From Anaerolineales bacterium UBA2200 (GTDB lineage: Bacteria > Chloroflexota > Anaerolineae > UBA2200): a DNA stretch of 64,000 nucleotides. Shown here piece after piece: positions 9,109 through 17,441 of this stretch (its first letter is position 1; every line of letters begins with the position of its first letter). The translations under genes and the position numbers were made by a program. The notes under the pieces are model-generated. The model was not told the DNA's origin and ran no database searches. It was given only the letters and a program-made list of their open reading frames with translations. The stretch covers positions 1-64,000 of the forward strand of contig DCVA01000036.1 in the NCBI GenBank assembly GCA_002327925.1. The letters run 5' to 3'.

Positions 9109-10034
9109 GTGAGACAGACCTCTCGATCCAGGACCGTGTCTGCTCGAGCGCAGAAAGGGGTCCGTCGCCCCCCCCCCAGACGCTGATCAGGCTCACGAAC
9201 CTGGAGCACACCTATCTCAAAGGGACTCCGCTGCAGGTCCCTGGCCTCCGCGGAGTCAGTCTCTCGGTGGATCGAGGTGAGGCCCTAGGCATCATCGGCC
9301 GCTCCGGTTCGGGCAAATCGACCACCGTGCAGCACTTTAACGGACTGCTGCGGCCGGAGAAGCCAGGCCAGGTCGAGATCCTGGGGCAGGATATGGCTGA
9401 TCGCTCGGTCGACGTACGGCTGATCCGCCAGAAGGTGGGCCTGGTGTTCCAGTACCCTGAGGCTCAGCTGTTTGAACGCCTGGTGGGAGACGACGTCGCG
9501 TTTGGCCCCCTGAAGATGGGGCTGACGCTGGAAGAGGCGCGTGAACGTGTGAGATGGGCGATGGACTCTGTCGGCCTGCCCTTTAGCGAGTTCAAGGATC
9601 GATTCACGTTCTCCCTGAGCGGGGGAGAGATGCGCAAGGCAGCCATCGCAGGGGTGCTCGCGCTCAAGCCCGAAGTGCTGGTTCTGGACGAGTCAACTTC
9701 CGGGCTGGATCCACGCGGCCGCCGGGAGTTGCTGTCGCTGATCCGGCGATGGAAGGAAGACGATGGGCTGACCATCGTCTTTATCTCCTCGAACATGGAG
9801 GATCTCGCCGCTCTGGTCGACCGAGTCTGCGTGCTGGACGGGGGACGGAGCGTGATGGAGGGCACAGTGCGAGACGTATTCTCCCGTCCAGGAGAGCTTC
9901 AGGCATTCGGGTTGAATGTGCCGCAGATTACCGAAATACTGGTCGGCCTGAAGGACCGCGAGCTGGACGTGGACCCGCGGTGCACGGATGTCGCCGAGGC
10001 AGAGGAGCAGGTGTGGAGGATTTTGAGTACCTGA
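9105..10034 (+). CDS. ecfA2: ECF transporter ATPase (EcfA2-type)
   Basis: A 309-residue second ATPase of the ECF heterodimer. It shows Walker A GRSGSGKST, signature LSGGEMRKAAIAG and Walker B VLVLDESTSGLD. EcfA2 proteins usually have arginine in LSGGQ(M)RR; here the motif is LSGGEMRK. It has about 28 extra N-terminal residues before the ABC fold, and this stretch contains a run of ten cytosines (9168-9177, encoding consecutive prolines). A length change in that run would frameshift the gene. It overlaps ecfA1 by 4 bp and ecfT by 22 bp. Confidence 0.92.
   Translation: MSETDLSIQDRVCSSAERGPSPPPQTLIRLTNLEHTYLKGTPLQVPGLRGVSLSVDRGEALGIIGRSGSGKSTTVQHFNGLLRPEKPGQVEILGQDMADRSVDVRLIRQKVGLVFQYPEAQLFERLVGDDVAFGPLKMGLTLEEARERVRWAMDSVGLPFSEFKDRFTFSLSGGEMRKAAIAGVLALKPEVLVLDESTSGLDPRGRRELLSLIRRWKEDDGLTIVFISSNMEDLAALVDRVCVLDGGRSVMEGTVRDVFSRPGELQAFGLNVPQITEILVGLKDRELDVDPRCTDVAEAEEQVWRILST
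9168..9177 (+). repeat. Homopolymer C10 tract inside ecfA2
   Basis: Ten consecutive C residues near codons 22-25 of ecfA2. Tracts of this length are prone to polymerase slippage and to sequencing error. In the given sequence the frame is intact. Confidence 0.8.
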
Positions 10035-10870
10035 GGCACGTGACCATCGGCCAGTACTTGCCGGGAAGTTCGATGGTGCACAGGCTCGACCCGCGCACCA
10101 AGATGGTGGTGCTGGTTCTAATCGCTGCCGCCATCACTCTGAACATGTCCTATACCGCCAACATCATCCTGTTGGCGATCAGTGTGCTGTATGTCCAGCT
10201 GGCCAGAGTGCCCCTTGGCTACATCCTGGGCGGGGTAAAGCCCGTGTTGCCCTTCATCGCCTTCCTGGCAGCCATGCAGCTGCTGTTCTACGGCAACCAG
10301 TTCATCGGCCCGAACATGCCCAACATCGTGCTATGGCAGTGGGGCATCATCCACGTGACTACGGGTAGCGTTCAACTGGTGATCATATCGATCTTGCGCT
10401 TCCTTCAGCTCCTGCTCCTGGCCAGCCTCCTCACCAACACCACGACGACCACCGAACTCACCCACGGGATGGAGAGCCTGCTGAGGCCCCTCGGTCGCCT
10501 GGGAGTCCCGGCTCACGAGCTCTCCCTGGTGGGTACGATCGCGCTGCGCTTTGTGCCGATCCTTGCCGAGCAGCTCGAGATGATCGTCAAGGCGCAGGCA
10601 TCGCGCGGGGCAGAGACCGTCTCGAAGGGGCCATTCCATTTCCTGCAGGCTGCCCGCCAGCTCGCTGTATTGGTGGTGCCGTTGTTCATGGATGCCTTCC
10701 GCCGGGCTGAGGATCTGATACTGGCGATGCAGGCACGGTGTTACGTCGGGGGCAAGAACCGCACGAATCTGATCGAGCTGCACCTGGGACGCGCAGACTA
10801 TCGCGCTATCGGCATCAATCTGGTTCTGGTCGTTCTCCTGATCGCTGCACGCAATCGTTTCCTGTTCTAG
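10013..10870 (+). CDS. ecfT: ECF transporter transmembrane component EcfT
   Basis: A 285-residue T component (CbiQ/EcfT family) that couples the ATPases to the S component. It begins with SSMVHRLDPRTKMVVLV, the family's usual opening, has about five membrane segments, and carries the ATPase-coupling segment around KAQASRGAE (the AxRG-type motif) and MQARCYVGG near the C-terminus. I choose GTG 10013 because GAGGAG lies five bases upstream; the start sits inside the end of ecfA2, as expected for coupled translation. A longer open frame upstream is only read-through in ecfA2. Confidence 0.88.
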   Translation: MEDFEYLRHVTIGQYLPGSSMVHRLDPRTKMVVLVLIAAAITLNMSYTANIILLAISVLYVQLARVPLGYILGGVKPVLPFIAFLAAMQLLFYGNQFIGPNMPNIVLWQWGIIHVTTGSVQLVIISILRFLQLLLLASLLTNTTTTTELTHGMESLLRPLGRLGVPAHELSLVGTIALRFVPILAEQLEMIVKAQASRGAETVSKGPFHFLQAARQLAVLVVPLFMDAFRRAEDLILAMQARCYVGGKNRTNLIELHLGRADYRAIGINLVLVVLLIAARNRFLF

Positions 10871-10940
10871 CTGGGTCCTGGGGTGGTACGCTGAATTCAA
10901 CTCGCAAAATGCCCCGCTGGGGCGACGAAAGGGGGATCTG

Positions 10941-11486
10941 GTGACTCATCGCACTTTTGGCGAACGCACGATCGTTGTGGCCGGGATCCTGGGAGCCATC
11001 GTTATCTTGCTTGGGGCAACCCGGCTCGGCTTCGTTGCCGTCCCGACGCCGCTGGGCGATGCCACAATCATGCATCTTCCGGTGATCATCGGTGGCATCC
11101 TCGAAGGACCTGTGGTTGGCGTCATCCTCGGTGCGCTGTTCGGCATCTTCAGCTTCCTTCAGGTGGGGTCGCCGATCTTCAAGGACCCACTTGTCTCCAT
11201 CCTGCCGCGCCTCTTCATTGGGATCACTGCCTACCTGGCCTACGCGACCTTTCGGAGGGTGAGCGAATACGCTGCGCTGATCGTGGCCGCCGTGGTGGGT
11301 ACACTCACGAACACGATCCTCGTCCTAGGCGTGGCCGTGCTGCGAGGATACCTGACGTCAGAGGCGGCGGTGGGCTATGGCATCGCCGCAGCTGTGCCCG
11401 AGGCGATTCTTGCCGTCATCGTCGTGGTGGCAGTGATCACGGCGTGGAAGCGAATCGAGACAGGTCGAGGGAAATCCAGGGTCTAG
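10941..11486 (+). CDS. ECF transporter S component, substrate not certain
   Basis: A 181-residue membrane protein with five or six hydrophobic segments and the S-component layout: TRLGFVAVPTPLGDATIMHLPVIIGG followed by EGPVVGVILGALFGIFSF. S components bind the vitamin and dock on EcfT. It lies 70 bp after ecfT and reads in the same direction, so it probably forms a dedicated four-gene transporter. The start is GTG 10941, with a GGGGGAT sequence just upstream. Pantothenate is a reasonable guess because pantothenate kinase is divergently encoded at the head of the operon, but the sequence alone does not fix the substrate. Confidence 0.82.
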   Translation: MTHRTFGERTIVVAGILGAIVILLGATRLGFVAVPTPLGDATIMHLPVIIGGILEGPVVGVILGALFGIFSFLQVGSPIFKDPLVSILPRLFIGITAYLAYATFRRVSEYAALIVAAVVGTLTNTILVLGVAVLRGYLTSEAAVGYGIAAAVPEAILAVIVVVAVITAWKRIETGRGKSRV

Positions 11487-11504
11487 GCCAGGCACCGAGG
11501 CCTA
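11484..11504. terminator. Weak bidirectional terminator candidate
   Basis: A perfect 6-bp inverted repeat (TAGGCC / GGCCTA) with a 9-base loop lies across the convergent ends of the ECF S component and the penicillin-binding protein gene. The stem is short and there is no T-tract. Confidence 0.3.
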
Positions 11505-13985
11505 TTGAACGACCGAGATGCTTACCGACTGACTCGTATAGGCCTGGCCGGAGCGATCGAACATAACCGCCAGGAATGAATGGTGTCCCGCCTGAAGCTG
11601 CCACAGAGTCGAGTAAGGCGGCGCGGGAAGCTCAACCAGCAATGCGTCATCGACATAGAACCGCACCAGTGCCACGTCACCCGTCGCGGCGGCGAGGATT
11701 TCGATGCGCTGGGAGTCCAACGGGACAGTGTGGTTCAACCGGTACGTCGCTCCGGCATAGGGGCGGTTGATGGTGACCCCCGGGGCAGATACGGCTGAGC
11801 TGCCCCCCGTATGTTCCCGAGCGTCGATGAAGTACCTCGCGCCGACCTCGCGCAGCTGGTCGCTGGCCCAATCAGCGGCCTCCTCCGGCAGAAAGACCGC
11901 AACCTGCCAGCTCAAATGCTCCTCGGGCGTATCAGCCAGGGCGAGGTCGCCGGTGCGTCGGTCGACAGGAACCAGCCGATGCATCGTGCAGATGGCTTCT
12001 GGTCCCTGGCCAGAGATGAACCATTCCTGCCGTCTCGGGCACCACGTCCCGGGAAGCAGACCCGACACAGCGCAGACTTCCATCTTCGCCATGCCATGCG
12101 GGGCGACAAAGTCGGCCATGGGCTGCGATTTGAGTGCTTCCTCCATCATGTCATGCCAGATGGGCGCTGCCCCCGTGATCCCCGACACGTCAACCATGGG
12201 CGTGTTGTCGGCGTTGCCGGCCCATACTCCCACAACGAGCTGCGGTGTGTAGCCGACCGTCCAGTTGTCGCGCCAGTCTGTCGTGGTTCCGGTCTTGGCG
12301 GCGGCAGGGCGAGTCAGCGTCAGGATGCTCTCTTCGCCGAATGCCGGCAGACGTGCCGCGTTGTCGGAGAGGATATCCGTGATCCAAAATGCGATGCGCT
12401 CATCCAGCACTCGTTGAGGCGCCGGGGCGGCGTTCTCCCAGACCAGAGCTCCTGAAGCGTCCTCTATCCGCCGAATTGCGACGGGATCGACCCGCAGGCC
12501 CCCTGAGGCGAAGGCTGCGTAAGCCGCGGTCAACTCAAGGAGCCGAACTTCGCCTCCGCCCAGCGTCAGGGCCAGGCCGTAGCGTTGCGGATTCTCCAGC
12601 GAGTTGATGCCCATTTGACGTGCCTGAGTGACCAGCGCTGGCACCCCGATGTGATCGAGGACCTTGACCGCGACCATGTTGAGAGATTGGGCCAGTGCCT
12701 GACGCAGCAGCACGGGTCCACGATAGATGCGGTCATAGTTCACGGGAACGTAGGTCTCACCATCGCGCGTCGTAAAGGTGGTGAAGACGTCGAGCAGCAT
12801 CGTTGCCGGCGTCCAATCAGGGTTAAGGGAGAAAGCCGCAGCGTAGGTCACTGGCTTGATGGCGGAGCCGGGCTGACGGGGCATCAGCGCGACGTTCACA
12901 GCCCCGTCGATGCGTGCATCGAAGTAGTCGGCGCTGCCAAGCATGGCCAGTATCTCGCCAGATCGTGGATCGATGGCCACTACGGCAGCATCGGACACGT
13001 TGTGGGCCGGTTCATCGATGGATGGCAAAGAGAGCTGCGTCAGGTGGTAGTCCACGATATCCTGCGCCCGATCCAGCAGGTCCACGTCGAGGGTAGTGTA
13101 CACGCGAAGACCGCGCGTGTAGATCAGCTCTTCCCCGAATTGCTGCCGTATCTGCTCCCAGACGTACATGACAAAGTGGGGCGCCCGGATAGGGAAGGAC
13201 AACGCCGCAAAGTGGAGTGGCTCATTCGCCGCTCGTTCGGCTTCAGCGTCACTCAGGAGGCCCTGGCGCACCATGAGCCCAAGAACTACCGACTGACGGG
13301 CTCGCGCAGCGTCCGGGTTGACAAGCGGATCGTATACAGCGGGAGCCTGTGGGAGTCCGGCCAAGAGCGCACATTCGGAGAGATCCAGGTCGACCACCGA
13401 CTTGCCGAAATAGGACCGGGCCGCCGCCCCCACACCATAGGCCAGGTTTCCGTAGTAAGTTTGATTCAGGTACAGCTCCAGGATCTCGTCCTTGCTGAGC
13501 GTGCGAGCAAGCCTGTAAGCCAGGATCGCCTCGCGCAGTTTCCTCCGCAACGTGCGCGGGGCCCGCTCCGTGGGGGAGAGCAAGAGGTTGCGGGCAACCT
13601 GCTGGGTGATCGTGCTGCCACCCGAAAGAACCTCGCCACCCTGAAGGTTGATCCAGATCGCCCTCAGGATTGCCCGGAGGTCCACTCCAGGATTCGTGAA
13701 GAAGGTGGCATCTTCAGTGGATACGGTGGCCTGGCGCAGCCATAGAGGTATGGCGTCCAGTGCGACCGGCTGGTGCCGCCCCACGTTCGGGTCCAGAATT
13801 TCGTACAGCACGCGTCCCTGGCGGTCGTAGATGACCGTGCTTGGCGCGAGTCTGGCCGAAGCCACACCGCTCGGGCTGGGAAGACCACGTAACAGCCACA
13901 AATAGCCAGCCACCAAGGCGGTGGCGAGCAGAACCAACGCCATGACAAGTATCGGCTTCTGAGTTGAGAGACGCGGTGTGGACAC
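11502..13985 (-). CDS. Class A penicillin-binding protein (PBP1A/1C-like)
   Basis: About 827 residues. A membrane anchor (ILVMALVLLATALVAGYLWLL) is followed by the GT51 glycosyltransferase domain (STEDATFF, GGSTITQQVARNLLL) and a transpeptidase domain with active-site PGSAIKP, SLN and KTGTTTDW motifs. A C-terminal beta domain from about residue 735 resembles the BiPBP_C domain of PBP1C. The usual ED..F..H.G has Asn-Pro in place of His-Gly. It polymerises and cross-links peptidoglycan outside the membrane. The start is uncertain: GTG 13985 or ATG 13943. The much longer open frame to 14261 overlaps the CPBP gene and is not needed. It follows the CPBP gene by 74 bp. Confidence 0.88.
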   Translation of the reverse strand: MSTPRLSTQKPILVMALVLLATALVAGYLWLLRGLPSPSGVASARLAPSTVIYDRQGRVLYEILDPNVGRHQPVALDAIPLWLRQATVSTEDATFFTNPGVDLRAILRAIWINLQGGEVLSGGSTITQQVARNLLLSPTERAPRTLRRKLREAILAYRLARTLSKDEILELYLNQTYYGNLAYGVGAAARSYFGKSVVDLDLSECALLAGLPQAPAVYDPLVNPDAARARQSVVLGLMVRQGLLSDAEAERAANEPLHFAALSFPIRAPHFVMYVWEQIRQQFGEELIYTRGLRVYTTLDVDLLDRAQDIVDYHLTQLSLPSIDEPAHNVSDAAVVAIDPRSGEILAMLGSADYFDARIDGAVNVALMPRQPGSAIKPVTYAAAFSLNPDWTPATMLLDVFTTFTTRDGETYVPVNYDRIYRGPVLLRQALAQSLNMVAVKVLDHIGVPALVTQARQMGINSLENPQRYGLALTLGGGEVRLLELTAAYAAFASGGLRVDPVAIRRIEDASGALVWENAAPAPQRVLDERIAFWITDILSDNAARLPAFGEESILTLTRPAAAKTGTTTDWRDNWTVGYTPQLVVGVWAGNADNTPMVDVSGITGAAPIWHDMMEEALKSQPMADFVAPHGMAKMEVCAVSGLLPGTWCPRRQEWFISGQGPEAICTMHRLVPVDRRTGDLALADTPEEHLSWQVAVFLPEEAADWASDQLREVGARYFIDAREHTGGSSAVSAPGVTINRPYAGATYRLNHTVPLDSQRIEILAAATGDVALVRFYVDDALLVELPAPPYSTLWQLQAGHHSFLAVMFDRSGQAYTSQSVSISVVQ

Positions 13986-14059
13986 TGGACCCCAGTGGTT
14001 AGACGCCGCCAGTCGAGGACTGGTTCCTGTCGCCCAATGGCGACGATCTGGTGAACAGA

Positions 14060-14950
14060 CTAGGCCGCGCCGAGCTCGGCCACATAGAGCAGCAGGAACG
14101 AAATGCTGTTGATGAATGCGTGCACCCCCACCGCCGGCCATAAAGAGCCAGTTAGGTGGTAAAGACCGGCGAAGAGCACGCCGAGCAAGAAGATGGGCGG
14201 AAGGGAAGTTGGCAGGACGTGGATCGCAGCGAAGAACAGGCCACTGACCAGTAAGGCCCACTTCAGTCCATAGTGCTGGCGCAGCCCGGCGAAGAGATAG
14301 CCGCGAAAGAACACTTCTTCGGCAAAAGGCCCAACCAGCCCCCCTGCCACCAGGGCAGAGAGCAGGCCCCCGAGCCCGCCGCCAAACAGAGGGAGCATGT
14401 TCGGCTGGGTACGAAGACCGAAGAGACTAAGCAGCAAACTCCACATCACCGTGCCCGCCATGGCCACCGTCCAGGCGAAACACCCCAGGCTGACACCCCG
14501 CAGGACGTCAAAGGTCCGCAGGCCCACACTGCTCCAGCCAAGGCCGTGCCTGCGCAGGCCAAACCACCAGACAGGGAGCAGCAGGCCCAGCTCGCCCAGG
14601 ATGGTGATAGCGCCGGTCAGTTGCCCGGGCAGGTCGCGGCCGATCCAGCTCTCCACCAGCCCCAACAGAAAGCCGATGGCAATCGAGAAACCCAGCAAGG
14701 AGAGAAGGCCGGTCACTGCCACCAGGAGCACCTCTCGGCGTGACCAGGGCATGACGGAGGATGATGCTGGCGGCACGGGCGGAGAGCTGGTCTCCGCGTC
14801 CACAGTCTGCGTAGTCTCTGTCTTCAGGTGTTCATCATCGATCAAAGGTGGTCCGTTCTCCCTGTACAAGCTCTGCGCCGCCCGCGCCACTCTCCGTGGG
14901 CTGAATCGCACATGGACAACATCTGGAGTAGAATGCACGCTTGATGGCAT
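14060..14950 (-). CDS. CPBP family intramembrane metalloprotease
   Basis: A 296-residue membrane protein of the CAAX-protease / bacteriocin-processing family. Motif 1 is EEVFFRGYLFAGL, motif 2 FAAIHVL and motif 3 HAFIN, giving the expected Glu-Glu, His and His/Asn active-site residues. The first 65 residues are polar and low in order; about seven membrane segments follow. ATG 14950 is supported by a promoter whose -10 box ends eight bases upstream, predicting a leaderless message. The natural substrate is unknown. Confidence 0.88.
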   Translation of the reverse strand: MPSSVHSTPDVVHVRFSPRRVARAAQSLYRENGPPLIDDEHLKTETTQTVDAETSSPPVPPASSSVMPWSRREVLLVAVTGLLSLLGFSIAIGFLLGLVESWIGRDLPGQLTGAITILGELGLLLPVWWFGLRRHGLGWSSVGLRTFDVLRGVSLGCFAWTVAMAGTVMWSLLLSLFGLRTQPNMLPLFGGGLGGLLSALVAGGLVGPFAEEVFFRGYLFAGLRQHYGLKWALLVSGLFFAAIHVLPTSLPPIFLLGVLFAGLYHLTGSLWPAVGVHAFINSISFLLLYVAELGAA

Positions 14951-14958
14951 CCTCTCCC

Positions 14959-14987
14959 AGTATAGCCTGAGGGTAGTGCCAGGTCAA
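14959..14987 (-). promoter_or_regulatory. Promoter for the CPBP gene, predicted leaderless
   Basis: Minus-strand TTGACC (14982-14987) and TATACT (14959-14964) with 17 bp between. Only eight bases separate the -10 box from ATG 14950, so transcription should begin at or within about two bases of the start codon. Confidence 0.75.
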
Positions 14988-15019
14988 GGGGACTGAAAGC
15001 CAGGAGGCGAACGCAGCCG

Positions 15020-16051
15020 ATGGTACCACGGCGAGTATTGGTGGTCAGGCCTGGAGCGCTGGGCGATGTGCTGCTGACGTTGCCAGCGCTGCAGGCGCTC
15101 ATCAGCGCGTGTGGAGCGCAGGAGATTGAGCTGCTCGGGAATCTGGCGATGACCGAGTGGCTGGTCGGTCGTTCTGTCATCACGGGCGCCGAGTCATTCG
15201 ACCGCAGGGATCTGGGAGCATTATTCTTGCGCGACTCGCCGCTGCCCGCCACTCTGACCGAGTATCTCTCACGCTTCGACCTCATTGTGAACTATGCATC
15301 GGGTCCAGGACAGGTTCTGGCCCTCAATCTGGCACGAGCCAGTCGGGGGCGGATTCTCGACCTCGATGCACGGCCCACGGACTGGCTGACGGAGCACATG
15401 AGCGATTACCTGCACACACCCTTGCTGCGTCTCGGAGTACCCACGACGCGACAGGCGCCAGAAATCAACCTCCTGGCGTGCGACAGAGAGGCAGCCGCCA
15501 GTTGGCTGAGCGCGCGAGCAGCAATGAGGCGAGAGATTATTGCGATTCACCCCGGGAGCGGTAGCACCGGCAAGAACTGGCCGGCCGAACGCTTTGCTCG
15601 CCTGGCAGACCACCTGCAGCGGAACAGGCGGGCGCAGGTGCTGCTAATCGGCGGTCCTGCAGACCACGAAGCAGTAGACGCTGTCATCAAGGGTATGCGA
15701 AGCGCTCCCGTGCTGCACATCAATGAGCCGGGGCTACCCTTGCTTGCCGCACTGATGGAGCGATGCCAGGCCTTTGTGGGCAACGACTCGGGGGTGTCGC
15801 ATCTGGCGGCGGCTCTGCGAATGCCCAGCGTGGTCTTGTTCGGTCCCACGGATCCGGCAGTCTGGGCGCCACGAGGATCCGATGTGACCATCCTCAAGGC
15901 ATCCCTCGAGTGCTCCCCCTGCACTGCGGGGCAGCGGCGATCCTGTGGAGCACGACGCTGCCTGACGGGTCTGTCGTTCGACGAAGTGCTGCGGGCCACG
16001 AGCACCGCCCTCCAGAGGGGCGGCACTCGCCAGGCCGGGCAGGCCGGGTGA
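15020..16051 (+). CDS. Glycosyltransferase family 9 (heptosyltransferase-like)
   Basis: A 343-residue GT-B fold enzyme. The N-terminus (VLVVRPGALGDVLLTLPAL) and the C-terminal donor-site block (IHPGSGSTGKNWP, then FVGNDSGVSHLAAAL and FGPTDPAVWAP) are diagnostic of the ADP-heptose:LPS heptosyltransferase family. Because I see no LPS genes here, the sugar and acceptor are unknown; non-LPS bacteria use GT9 enzymes in other surface glycans. ATG 15020 has AGGAGG upstream but at a long distance (12 bases). It is divergent from the CPBP gene. Confidence 0.88.
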   Translation: MVPRRVLVVRPGALGDVLLTLPALQALISACGAQEIELLGNLAMTEWLVGRSVITGAESFDRRDLGALFLRDSPLPATLTEYLSRFDLIVNYASGPGQVLALNLARASRGRILDLDARPTDWLTEHMSDYLHTPLLRLGVPTTRQAPEINLLACDREAAASWLSARAAMRREIIAIHPGSGSTGKNWPAERFARLADHLQRNRRAQVLLIGGPADHEAVDAVIKGMRSAPVLHINEPGLPLLAALMERCQAFVGNDSGVSHLAAALRMPSVVLFGPTDPAVWAPRGSDVTILKASLECSPCTAGQRRSCGARRCLTGLSFDEVLRATSTALQRGGTRQAGQAG

Positions 16052-16097
16052 CCTGGCTGCTCCCGGCTCGTTTGCTCCTCCACCCGGTTGTTTGCGA

Positions 16098-16126
16098 TTG
16101 CGGTCCTGACTCAGCTATGTTACAAT
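16098..16126 (+). promoter_or_regulatory. Promoter for the zinc-ribbon / KorC / NUDIX cluster
   Basis: TTGCGG (16098-16103) and TACAAT (16121-16126) with 17 bp spacing, giving a leader of about 60 bases before ATG 16194. Confidence 0.65.
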
Positions 16127-16193
16127 AGTTCCGCCAGGCGCGCTGACGCGCTGTCGCAGGAGTGGAAATCGCGGTAATCACGAGGTGGCATCC

Positions 16194-16826
16194 ATGACAG
16201 AGCTGACTGTGCCGTGTCCTCAATGCCAGAGCCCAATGATTTTCGAGAGCGCGCGCCGCTTTGTGAAATGCACGTCTTGCGGTGGTTGCTTTGCGGTGCG
16301 TGACGGACCGCCAGCGCAAGGTTCGCCGGTCGCGGCAGTGGCACTGACCAGACCCAACATCACCCAGACCGAGGCCCGTCAGAGACTGGATGACCTTTCC
16401 CTGGAGATTGCCGAGGCGGAGGAGGAAGCGCAACTGAAGCAGGCCGACGTGGATGCGACCACCACGGCTTACTGGCGAGGCAGGCTTGGCTTGCAGAAGG
16501 TCATCGCCCCTTCGCAGAATCGCACCTACCTGTCCGGGATACTTGCCGCTGGGGCTGCTTTCCTTTCCCTGTTCTTCCTTGACGGAGCGGAGCGCCTTTA
16601 TGGCAGCGTCATTGCCATCATCGCAGTGATGATCACCGGGGGATTCCATCGTGAATGGCGCGGTGAGGAGACTCGTGGACAGTCCGACCTGTCAGGCTCG
16701 TTCCTCTCCATCGACGAAGCTCGCGTCGGCTTCGAGACTGCTGCCGACCGCCTCGCTGACCTGAACTGTGAACAGGCCCTCTATCTGGAGAGGATGCAGG
16801 GCCAGCCCCAGGATATTGCCCAGTGA
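16194..16826 (+). CDS. Zinc-ribbon membrane protein of unknown function
   Basis: A 210-residue protein not recognised beyond its parts. An N-terminal zinc ribbon (CPQCQSPMIF ... CTSCGGCF, two CxxC pairs) is followed by an acidic coiled coil (about residues 60-95), two adjacent hydrophobic segments (YLSGILAAGAAFLSLFFL and IAIIAVMITGGF) and another helical tail. ATG 16194 is preferred over GTG 16185 because GAGGTG sits at a normal distance. Its stop overlaps the GTG of the next gene, so the two products are probably co-translated. Confidence 0.75.
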   Translation: MTELTVPCPQCQSPMIFESARRFVKCTSCGGCFAVRDGPPAQGSPVAAVALTRPNITQTEARQRLDDLSLEIAEAEEEAQLKQADVDATTTAYWRGRLGLQKVIAPSQNRTYLSGILAAGAAFLSLFFLDGAERLYGSVIAIIAVMITGGFHREWRGEETRGQSDLSGSFLSIDEARVGFETAADRLADLNCEQALYLERMQGQPQDIAQ

Positions 16827-17365
16827 TCTTCCCGTTTGGCATCGAGATGGCGGGGGAGGGAGGTCAGGGCATCGTGCTGGCTGCTGTGATTCTGGCCGAT
16901 GCCGCCGCGACTTACGATGGGAGGTATGTGGCTCAATCGACCTCACACGGCCCGGAAGCGCGCGGAGGCCTGACCCAGTCAGAGGTTCTGATCGGCGATC
17001 GAGAGTTGGACTATCCCAAGCTGATCCGCTCTGACCTTCTGCTGGCGATGAATCAAGGAGCATGTGACCGCTATGCGTCTCGACTCAAAGACGACGGACT
17101 CCTGGTGGTCGACTCGACCCACGTCCAGCACTTCCCACCGCGTACTCTGTCTGCTGTGGCAATCACGCGACTGTGCGAAGAGGTGACCGGACGCACTGTC
17201 AGCGCAAACATCGTTGCCCTTGGCGTCATCGTAGGCCTGACCGGGGTGGTATCTGAGATTGCACTCGAAAGCGCCCTCAGGGCTCGCGTTCCCGGAGGCA
17301 GCCTCGAGCCCAACCTCAAGGCATTCCAGGCTGGCCTGAAGGCTGCGAAGACCTTTCTGCCCTGA
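16823..17365 (+). CDS. korC: 2-oxoacid:ferredoxin oxidoreductase gamma subunit (orphan)
   Basis: A 180-residue gamma-type subunit of 2-oxoglutarate or related 2-oxoacid:acceptor oxidoreductase. Signature features are GEGGQGIVLAAVILADAA at the N-terminus, STSHGPEARGG, and ANIVALGVIVGLTG near the C-terminus. In a full enzyme this subunit works with alpha (substrate/CoA) and beta (thiamine-diphosphate, iron-sulfur) subunits, which are absent from this window. It starts at GTG 16823 inside the stop of the zinc-ribbon gene (GTGA). The gene symbol is by similarity; the 2-oxoacid specificity is not determinable. Confidence 0.85.
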   Translation: MIFPFGIEMAGEGGQGIVLAAVILADAAATYDGRYVAQSTSHGPEARGGLTQSEVLIGDRELDYPKLIRSDLLLAMNQGACDRYASRLKDDGLLVVDSTHVQHFPPRTLSAVAITRLCEEVTGRTVSANIVALGVIVGLTGVVSEIALESALRARVPGGSLEPNLKAFQAGLKAAKTFLP

Positions 17366-17395
17366 CACGCGTCGGGCTGCGAGACGAAGAGCCGA

Positions 17396-17425
17396 GACCC
17401 GGTCTTTGCCCAGGACCGGGTTTCT
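17396..17425 (+). terminator. Hairpin terminator or attenuator between korC and the NUDIX gene
   Basis: A 9-bp inverted repeat (GACCCGGTC / GACCGGGTT, one G-U pair) with a 9-base loop is followed by TTTCTG. It would end the korC transcript or reduce read-through into the NUDIX gene, whose ribosome site lies just beyond. Confidence 0.5.
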
Positions 17426-17441
17426 GATTCGTGGAGGGAAA

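Noticed and set aside
12585..13745. 386-residue open frame on the plus strand
   Set aside because: It lies wholly antisense to the penicillin-binding protein, whose motifs are clear. The product shows no family motif and arises from the stop-poor opposite strand of GC-rich coding DNA.
13986..14261. N-terminal extension of the penicillin-binding protein
   Set aside because: The extra residues have no family similarity and overlap the CPBP gene; starts at 13985 or 13943 suffice.
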